Shown one piece after another: positions 5,348 through 10,876 of a DNA stretch of 10,876 nt; the first letter of the stretch is position 1, and the number at the start of each line of letters is the position of its first letter. Source of the DNA: a bacterium (GTDB lineage Bacteria > Elusimicrobiota > Elusimicrobia > Elusimicrobiales > UBA9959); contig JAKAMO010000085.1 of NCBI GenBank assembly GCA_021812825.1, positions 1 through 10,876 of the forward strand, read 5' to 3'. A model generated the notes under the pieces. It worked only from the letters and a program-made list of their open reading frames with translations. It searched no databases and was not told where the DNA came from. The translations under genes and the position numbers were made by a program.

Positions 5348-6355
5348 TCAGAACTCGTTGAAGTAGGAGACCTGCACGTTGCCCTCGCGGTTGATGATCC
5401 AGTGGTCCACCTTGCTGCCGCGCGGGTCGTCCGCTATCTGCACCTCGTACTTTCGGGCGGCCTCGTCGATCAGGGCCGGGTTCTCGGGACAGGAGTAGAC
5501 GCGGCTGCCGTCGCGCTCCCGCATCCTGGCGAGCGCCTCGTGGAACTTGCGCACGCCGCCCGCGGTGGCGAACTTGGAGCAGTTCATGCTTTCCTGCATC
5601 GTGGCGTCCACATAGTTGCGGAAGTCTATCGGGCGCTCCTCGTTCCTGACCCATTTACCGGCCCGGCAGGTCAGGTAGGGGCCTATATTGTGCTGCGCGC
5701 CCAGCACGTCGTCCCTTTTCTGCAGCATGTGGTTCCAGAAGCGCATGCCGTTGAAATTGGCGGAAAGGTCGCCGTAGGAAAAGACTCCGGTCGCGAACAG
5801 GTTGCCGCCGAGGGCCGTCTTTTCCTTGAAGATGCCGCCCTTCAGCACGCTGACCAGCGGCTTCTCCTCGAAATAGTGGCCCTTGAAGTAGCGCAGGCCC
5901 ATGCCGAACATATGCTCCAGCTTGTCCACGCCTACCACGGTGTCGCCGATCTTTACCAGGGGGAACAGCGCCAGCGGGCTCTTGGCCGCGCCCTTGCGGC
6001 CCAGCAGGAAGCCGTTCCAGATCTTCCACTCGCTGTAGAGGGATTCCTTCAGCGGGATCACCGTGCGCGGTATGTCGCCGGAGATGATCGTGCGCACCAG
6101 CTGGCCTTTCTTGTGGTTGGAGAAGACCTCGGTCAGCCGCTCGTAGAGCAGCTCCTCGCTCTCGCGGGTGTCGGAGCAGCCTCCCATCGCGTTCAGGTCG
6201 TCTATGGCGGCCTGCAGGCCCTCGTTGGCCAGACGGTTCACGGCCTCGGTGACGTCGGCGACCTGTCCCTCCGGCACCGTGAAGTGGTCGGCCTCGGCGG
6301 CCACGGCGGGCGCGGCGCCTAGCAGCAGTGTGATGGCTATCAGGTAATTCTTCAT
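5348..6355 (-). CDS. Uncharacterised exported protein with four cysteines
   Basis: This 335-residue protein has a typical Sec signal peptide: Lys2, a hydrophobic core at 4-15 and a cleavage site around 19-21 (AVAAEA). It is therefore periplasmic or secreted; there is no lipobox and no further membrane segment. I do not recognise the family with certainty. Conspicuous blocks are GDTVVGVDKLEHMFGMGLRY (137-156) and TGVFSYGDLSANFNGMRFW (189-207), both dense in Gly, aromatic, Asp and His residues, as expected for conserved sites. Four cysteines (60, 230, 259, 289) could form two disulfides after export. The C-terminal part (298-335) ends in VQVSYFNEF. A GGAGG Shine-Dalgarno sits four bases before the ATG. 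It is transcribed alone, divergently from the amino-acid transporter, and ends at the terminator at 5303-5328. Confidence 0.85.
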   Translation of the reverse strand: MKNYLIAITLLLGAAPAVAAEADHFTVPEGQVADVTEAVNRLANEGLQAAIDDLNAMGGCSDTRESEELLYERLTEVFSNHKKGQLVRTIISGDIPRTVIPLKESLYSEWKIWNGFLLGRKGAAKSPLALFPLVKIGDTVVGVDKLEHMFGMGLRYFKGHYFEEKPLVSVLKGGIFKEKTALGGNLFATGVFSYGDLSANFNGMRFWNHMLQKRDDVLGAQHNIGPYLTCRAGKWVRNEERPIDFRNYVDATMQESMNCSKFATAGGVRKFHEALARMRERDGSRVYSCPENPALIDEAARKYEVQIADDPRGSKVDHWIINREGNVQVSYFNEF

Positions 6356-6496
6356 CCGTCCTCCGTAACTGTTCCCTAGATGCTATCAATCTTCCTCCGC
6401 CCGCCGATTGAGGCGAAAGACCCGGGCCTGGCAGGTTTTTAGGCCTATGCCGGCCTGGGCTTAAAGGCCGCGGTCGCAACGCACCCCGGGAAAAAG

Positions 6497-6502
6497 TATA
6501 AT
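6497..6502 (+). promoter_or_regulatory. Probable -10 box of the amino-acid transporter gene
   Basis: A perfect TATAAT follows a run of five A. The -35 candidate 17 bp upstream (TCGCAA, 6474-6479) is weak. The predicted start near 6509 gives a leader of about 36 bases to the ATG at 6545. Confidence 0.45.
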
Positions 6503-6544
6503 TTCGGACAGCGGTAATCCGGGTATTTGGGAGTTATTGCGATC

Positions 6545-8077
6545 ATGAAACATATCTTCGCCAAGAAACAGCTGAAGACCCTGCTGGCCGAGATGCAGGA
6601 CGACAACCGGCTGCGCAGGGCCCTCGGCCCCGTCACGCTCACCTCGCTGGGCGTGGGCGCCATCATAGGCGCGGGCATCTTCGTGGCCACGGGCGCGGCG
6701 GCCAAGGGCGTGGCCGGCCCCGCGCTGATGGTGTCCTACGCGCTGGCCGGGATCACGTGCATCTTCGCCGCGCTGTGCTACGCCGAGTTCGCCTCCATGG
6801 CGCCGGTGGCCGGCTCGGCCTACACCTACGCCTACACCACGATGGGCGAGGTCTTCGCCTGGATCATAGGCTGGGACCTGGTGCTGGAGTACGCGGTCGG
6901 CTCGGCCACGGTGGCCAACGGCTGGTCCGGCTACTTCCAGAGCGTGCTGGCCAAGTTCGGCGTGGCGCTGCCCGAATACCTGCAGAAGGCGCACTACGTA
7001 TACGACAACGGCCATTTCACGGCCACCTCGTCGTGGCTGAACCTGCCGGCCATACTGGTGGTGATAGCCGTCACGCTGATACTCGTGAAGGGCATACGCG
7101 AGAGCGCGCGTTTCAACGCGGCGATGGTCTTCATCAAGGTGGCGGCGGTGCTGTTCGTCATCATGGTAGGCGCGTTCTTCATACACCCGGCCAACTACAC
7201 GCCTTTCGCCCCCTACGGCTGGTCCGGCCTGAGCTTCTTCGGCCTGCACGTGGCCGGCCAGACCAACGCCGGCGGCGACCCGGTGGGCATGATAGCCGGC
7301 GCGGCCATCATCTTCTTCGCTTATATCGGCTTCGACTCGGTCTCCACCCACGCCGAGGAGGCCGTCAACCCCAGGCGGGACATCCCGATAGGCATCATAG
7401 CCTCGCTGCTGATCTGCACCGTGCTCTACATAGCCGTGGTGGCCGTGCTGACCGGCATGGTGCCGTACGCGCAGCTCAGCAAGGACGCCGGCGTGGCCGA
7501 CGCTTTCAGGCAGGCGGGCCTGCCGTGGGCCGAGTTCGTAATAGCCGCGGCCGGCGTGGCCGGCATCACGTCGGTGCTGCTGGTCATGATGCTCAGCGGC
7601 CCCCGCGTGTTCCTGGCCATGGCGCGCGACGGCCTGATCCCGTCCAAGTTCTTCGCCGACGTGCACCCGGTGTTCCGCACGCCGTGGAAGAGCACGATGG
7701 CGATAGGCCTCTTCGTCTCGGTGCTCGCCGGGCTGCTGCCCATAGACGCGCTGCTGCACCTTACCAACATCGGCACGCTGTTCGCCTTCACGATAGTCTG
7801 CGGCGCGGTGCTGATCATGCGCAAGCTGGACCCGCACGCCGAGCGGCCGTTCCGCTGCCCGATGGTGCCGGCCGTGCCGGTGCTGGGCATAGCGGCCTGC
7901 CTGCTGCTGATGGGCTCGCTGCCGGCCGCCAACTGGTGGCGGCTGATAGTCTGGCTGGCGCTGGGTCTGGTGATCTATTTCTCCTACGGCCGCAAGAACA
8001 GCTTCCTCGGCAGGGAGCTGCGCGGCGAGAAGATAACCGACAGGCCCGTGATACACGTGCAGGAGCCGGCGCACTGA
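6545..8077 (+). CDS. APC-superfamily amino-acid permease, cationic amino acid transporter (CAT) type
   Basis: This gene encodes a 510-residue inner-membrane transporter. The glycine-rich unwound first helix GVGAIIGAGIFVATG is at 36-50, YAEFASMAPVAGSAY at 79-93 and IGFDSVSTHAEEAVNPRRD at 261-279. These are hallmarks of the CAT branch of the amino acid-polyamine-organocation superfamily (for example YfnA-like bacterial proteins). The total length fits that branch. Residues 1-28 are a charged cytoplasmic tail. The ATG at 6545 is preceded by GGGAG at an unusually long 11-base distance. An in-frame TTG at 6527 is possible but has no better site. It is monocistronic and divergent from the exported-protein gene. 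The substrate is likely one or more amino acids; cationic specificity is a family association only. Confidence 0.93.
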   Translation: MKHIFAKKQLKTLLAEMQDDNRLRRALGPVTLTSLGVGAIIGAGIFVATGAAAKGVAGPALMVSYALAGITCIFAALCYAEFASMAPVAGSAYTYAYTTMGEVFAWIIGWDLVLEYAVGSATVANGWSGYFQSVLAKFGVALPEYLQKAHYVYDNGHFTATSSWLNLPAILVVIAVTLILVKGIRESARFNAAMVFIKVAAVLFVIMVGAFFIHPANYTPFAPYGWSGLSFFGLHVAGQTNAGGDPVGMIAGAAIIFFAYIGFDSVSTHAEEAVNPRRDIPIGIIASLLICTVLYIAVVAVLTGMVPYAQLSKDAGVADAFRQAGLPWAEFVIAAAGVAGITSVLLVMMLSGPRVFLAMARDGLIPSKFFADVHPVFRTPWKSTMAIGLFVSVLAGLLPIDALLHLTNIGTLFAFTIVCGAVLIMRKLDPHAERPFRCPMVPAVPVLGIAACLLLMGSLPAANWWRLIVWLALGLVIYFSYGRKNSFLGRELRGEKITDRPVIHVQEPAH

Positions 8078-8124
8078 CCCCGGGCGGCCCCTCAGCCAGC
8101 TGCGGCGCGGCGGCCCCCCCCCGG

Positions 8125-8152
8125 CAAGGGCGGTTTGTTGTAACCGCCCTTG
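8125..8152 (+). terminator. Strong hairpin, likely terminator of the amino-acid permease gene
   Basis: CAAGGGCGGTT (8125-8135) pairs perfectly with AACCGCCCTTG (8142-8152) around a 6-base loop. It is followed by AAATTGTC, not a U-run, so it is not a textbook intrinsic terminator. It lies only 17 bases before the lipoprotein start codon, so it might also act on that gene's messenger. A run of nine C (8114-8122) precedes it. Confidence 0.5.
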
Positions 8153-8168
8153 AAATTGTCTAAACTCT

Positions 8169-9212
8169 ATGGACAGCACGATGAAGAGAAGAGAGAATTT
8201 CCCTGACGAGTATCCGCGCCTGGCGGCGGCCCTGGCGGCCGCGCTCTTCCTGCTGGGCGGCTGTTCCCCGCGGGAACAGGCCGATCCTTCCAAACCCGCG
8301 GTCGGGCTCGTGTTCGACGTGGGCGGCCGGGGAGACAAATCGTTCAACGATTCCGCCTACAACGGGCTGGAGAGGGCCAGGAAGGAGCTGAACGTGCAGG
8401 CCGACTATATAGAGCCGGGCGAGGGCGCGGACAAGGAATCGGCCCTGCGCCAGATGGCTTCCGGCAGGTACGGCCTGATCTTCGGCACCGGCTTCCTCTT
8501 CACCGACGACATCAATACCGTGGCCGGGGACTTCCCCGGCAAGAAGTTCGCCTGCATAGATTACGCCGTGGACCCCTCCAAGAAGATCCCGGACAACGTG
8601 CTGGCCATAAAGTTCAAGGAGGAAGAGGGCAGTTTTCTGGTCGGGGCCATCGCGGCGCTGACCTCCAGGACCGGCACCATCGGCTTCGTGGGAGGCATGG
8701 ACATACCGCTGATCCATAAGTTCGAAGCCGGCTACCGCGCCGGAGCGCTGCATGTGGACCCGAAGTGCCGCGTGCTGATCGGCTACGCGGGCGTAACCGG
8801 CGACGCCTTCAAGAACCCGGCCAAGGGCAAGGAGCTGGCCCTGTCGCAGATAGGCAGGGGCGCGGACGTCATCTTCCACGCGTCGGGCTCCACCGGACTG
8901 GGCGTCTTCGAGGCGGCGCGCGAAAAGAAGGTCTTCGCCATAGGCGTGGACTCGGACCAGTACGCCGAGGCCCCGGGCCGCATCCTGACCTCGATGGTGA
9001 AGATGGTGGACGTCTCGGTCTTCAGGACCATCCAGGACTATCTGAACGGCACTTTCAAGGGCGGGGTCCGGGAGTTCGGCCTGGCCGAGAACGGCGTGGG
9101 CTACGTCTACGACGAGCACAACAAGGACCTGATCCCGCGCGCGATAATAGACAGAGTGGAAGAACTGAAGAAGCGGATAATAGCCGGCAGGATAAAAGTG
9201 CCCAATAAGTGA
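8169..9212 (+). CDS. BMP/PnrA-family lipoprotein, substrate-binding component of an ABC importer
   Basis: This is a 347-residue lipoprotein that binds the substrate and delivers it to the transporter encoded just downstream. The hydrophobic stretch 18-29 leads to a lipobox LGGC with the lipidated Cys at 32. The n-region is unusually long and includes acidic residues if translation starts at 8169; an in-frame ATG at 8181 shortens it. Neither start has a visible Shine-Dalgarno. VGLVFDVGGRGDKSFNDSAY (44-63) is the signature N-terminus of the basic membrane protein (BMP/Med) family, to which the purine-nucleoside receptor PnrA/TmpC of Treponema belongs. Nucleosides are therefore the likely substrate, by family. 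The order binding protein, double ATPase, permease matches nucleoside-uptake operons such as NupNOPQ. The gap to the ATPase gene is 46 bases. Confidence 0.92.
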   Translation: MDSTMKRRENFPDEYPRLAAALAAALFLLGGCSPREQADPSKPAVGLVFDVGGRGDKSFNDSAYNGLERARKELNVQADYIEPGEGADKESALRQMASGRYGLIFGTGFLFTDDINTVAGDFPGKKFACIDYAVDPSKKIPDNVLAIKFKEEEGSFLVGAIAALTSRTGTIGFVGGMDIPLIHKFEAGYRAGALHVDPKCRVLIGYAGVTGDAFKNPAKGKELALSQIGRGADVIFHASGSTGLGVFEAAREKKVFAIGVDSDQYAEAPGRILTSMVKMVDVSVFRTIQDYLNGTFKGGVREFGLAENGVGYVYDEHNKDLIPRAIIDRVEELKKRIIAGRIKVPNK

Positions 9213-9258
9213 ACGGCCCGGGCCCCGTAAGCGCCGGAGCGGCGCGGAAATAACGGAA

Positions 9259-10803
9259 ATGGACAAGACGGCATACGAGATAGAGCTGATCGGCGTCACC
9301 AAGAAGTTCGGCAGCCTCTACGCCAACAAGGGCGCCTCCCTCCGCGTGAGGAAAGGCGAGATCCACGCCCTGGTGGGCGAGAACGGCGCCGGCAAGTCCA
9401 CGCTGATGAAGGTCCTCTACGGCATGTACCGCCCGGACGCCGGCGAGATACGGATACGAGGCGAAGCCGTCAGCATACCGTCCCCGAAGGCCGCCATAGA
9501 CCTCAAGATAGGCATGGTGCATCAGCACTTCATGCTGGTGAAGACGCTGACGGTGGCCGAGAACGTGATACTGGGCGAGGAGCCGGTCGGGAACGGCGGA
9601 GCGCTGGACTACGCGAAAGCCGCGGCCGGGACCCGGCAGCTCATCGACAAGTTCAACCTGATCCTGGACCCGGACGCGCTGGTGGCGGACCTGAGCGTGG
9701 GCGAGGAGCAGCGCCTGGAGATCCTGAAGCTCCTCTACCGCAAGGCCGACATCCTCATACTGGACGAACCCACCGCGGTGCTGACCCCGCAGGAGATAAA
9801 GTACTTTTTCAACATCATCCGCAAGCTCAGCTCCGAGGGAAAGACCGTGATCCTGATCACGCATAAGCTCAAGGAGGTCCTTTCCATTTCAAGCTCGGTC
9901 ACCATAATGAGGCAGGGCGTCACTGTCGCTTCGCTGCCGACCGCCGGGACCTCGGAGAGCGGCCTGGCCCAGTTGATGGTGGGCCGGCCGGTCGTCTTCC
10001 AGGTCGAGCGCGCGCTGCGCACCGCCGGGGAACTGGAGAAGAGCCCGGCGGTGCTGGAAGTGAAGGACCTGACCGCGATGTCGGGTAAGGGCCACACAGC
10101 GCTGAACGGCCTCTCGCTCGAGATAAAGAAGGGGGAGATCTTCGGCCTGGCGGGTGTGGAAGGCAACGGCCAGTCCGAACTTATCGAGGTGCTTACCGGC
10201 CTGAGGCGGCCGGTCTCCGGCTCGGTAAAGGTGCTAGGCGAAGCGATAGACCCGGCCGGGAACTCCGCGCGGAAGATGTTCTCCCTGGGCCTGGCCCACG
10301 TACCGGAGGACAGGCACAAGAAGGGCCTGGTACTGGATTATTCCGTCGCGGAGAACATGGTGCTGGGGCGCCACCGCGAGCCGGCCTTCTCCACTCCGGC
10401 CAGAATGAATTTCGAGGGCATAGCGGCCTTCGCCGCCAGGATGATAGGCGATTACGGCATATATCCCCCCCGGCCGCAGTTGCGCGCCGGGGCGCTGTCC
10501 GGCGGCAACCAGCAGAAGATCGTCGTGGCCCGCGAGCTTTCGCGCCTGCCCAGGCTGCTGGTCGTGGCCCAGCCGACCCGCGGCGTGGACGTCGGCGCGA
10601 TAGAGTTCATCCACAAGAAGATCATAGAGACCCGCGACGCCGGCTGCGCCGTGCTTCTGATATCGGCCGAACTCTCGGAGATACTCTCCCTGTCGGACCG
10701 GATAGGGGTCATATACCGCGGCAGGATAGCGGACGTCTTCGGCGCGAAAGAGGCGACCGAGGAGAAACTGGGCCTGCTGATGATGGGCGGGAAGGCCGAA
10801 TGA
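9259..10803 (+). CDS. ABC importer ATPase with two fused nucleotide-binding domains (BMP/nucleoside type)
   Basis: This 514-residue cytoplasmic ATPase energises the BMP-type importer. Domain 1 has Walker A GENGAGKST (40-48), Q-loop at 87-90 (VHQH), signature LSVGEEQR (145-152), Walker B and catalytic Glu ILILDE (165-170), and the switch His202. Domain 2 (from about 265) has a degenerate Walker A GVEGNGQSEL (299-308) lacking GK-S/T, signature LSGGNQQK (413-420), LLVVAQPTRGVDVGA (433-447) with Gln in place of the catalytic Glu, and no switch His (LISAEL). One active and one degenerate site is normal for the YufO/NupO and sugar-type double ATPases, so this is not decay. The start has only a weak purine-rich site. 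The stop overlaps the permease start in ATGA, indicating coupling. Confidence 0.95.
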   Translation: MDKTAYEIELIGVTKKFGSLYANKGASLRVRKGEIHALVGENGAGKSTLMKVLYGMYRPDAGEIRIRGEAVSIPSPKAAIDLKIGMVHQHFMLVKTLTVAENVILGEEPVGNGGALDYAKAAAGTRQLIDKFNLILDPDALVADLSVGEEQRLEILKLLYRKADILILDEPTAVLTPQEIKYFFNIIRKLSSEGKTVILITHKLKEVLSISSSVTIMRQGVTVASLPTAGTSESGLAQLMVGRPVVFQVERALRTAGELEKSPAVLEVKDLTAMSGKGHTALNGLSLEIKKGEIFGLAGVEGNGQSELIEVLTGLRRPVSGSVKVLGEAIDPAGNSARKMFSLGLAHVPEDRHKKGLVLDYSVAENMVLGRHREPAFSTPARMNFEGIAAFAARMIGDYGIYPPRPQLRAGALSGGNQQKIVVARELSRLPRLLVVAQPTRGVDVGAIEFIHKKIIETRDAGCAVLLISAELSEILSLSDRIGVIYRGRIADVFGAKEATEEKLGLLMMGGKAE

Positions 10804-10876
10804 ACAAGAACACGAAAGCCTTCCTGATAAACCTCGGCGTGACGCTGGCCGCCGTGCTGGCCTCCTTCGTAGTCGG
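10800..10876 (+). CDS. Permease subunit of the BMP-type ABC importer, 5' fragment
   Basis: The ATG at 10800 overlaps the ATPase stop (ATGA) and follows GGAAGG four bases upstream. The visible 25 codons encode MNKNTKAFLINLGVTLAAVL and then more hydrophobic residues. That is a short basic N-terminus entering a first membrane helix, as in YufP/NupP permeases. The rest lies beyond the window. The call rests mainly on position in the operon. Confidence 0.75.
   Translation, partial: MNKNTKAFLINLGVTLAAVLASFVV

Noticed and set aside
6461..8347. Long minus-strand open frame (628 codons) opposite the amino-acid permease.
   Set aside because: It is a shadow of the permease, which has clear family motifs. 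The product is His/Arg/Gly-rich without domains.
9259..10803. Loss of Walker A Lys and catalytic Glu in the second ATPase domain as a sign of decay.
   Set aside because: A degenerate second site with AQPTRG in place of DEPT is usual for BMP/nucleoside-type double ATPases.
1..10876. CRISPR arrays, tRNA genes, insertion sequences with transposase, prophage genes.
   Set aside because: None seen: no regularly spaced repeats, no cloverleaf-type T-loop sequence noticed, and no transposase or phage protein motifs.

Overview
The window is GC-rich in most places, with heavy use of ATA for isoleucine next to GC-ending codons. The exception is an AT-richer first 560 bases. The genes are bacterial, with lipoprotein and Sec-type signals and Shine-Dalgarno sites on most genes. 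The organism looks like a heterotroph that imports peptides, amino acids and probably nucleosides. Codon style plus an orphan FliG-like protein would fit a GC-rich member of a little-cultured phylum such as Elusimicrobiota. That placement is a guess, because the window contains no marker gene.

Bases 1-560 contain no convincing protein gene. On the minus strand there are two strong sigma70-type promoters (around 545/521 and 364/342). They are followed by a hairpin-rich leader with a boxA-like antitermination signal, running off the left edge. This is the layout of a stable-RNA (rRNA-type) operon start, but no mature rRNA sequence was recognised inside the window. Bases 571-766 are a non-coding element with long terminal inverted repeats. 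A related copy lies at 4540-4689. Tandem duplicated terminators follow at 800-864.

Bases 905-2918 (minus strand) hold a two-gene, translationally coupled operon. The first gene encodes a membrane-anchored, FliG-like protein whose torque residues are not conserved. The second encodes a proline-rich coiled-coil protein. No other flagellar gene is in view, and this pair is the best candidate for an undescribed system. Divergently, 3091-4539 encodes a POT-family peptide:proton symporter, followed by the second repeat copy and a strong bidirectional terminator.

Bases 4761-6355 (minus strand) hold a single-domain cyclic-nucleotide-binding protein, possibly translated from a leaderless mRNA, and an uncharacterised exported protein with four cysteines. 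Each has its own terminator.

Bases 6545-8077 (plus strand) encode an APC-superfamily cationic-amino-acid-type transporter. Bases 8169-10876 hold a BMP/PnrA-type uptake system: a lipoprotein binding protein, a double ABC ATPase, and the first 25 codons of a permease cut by the window end.
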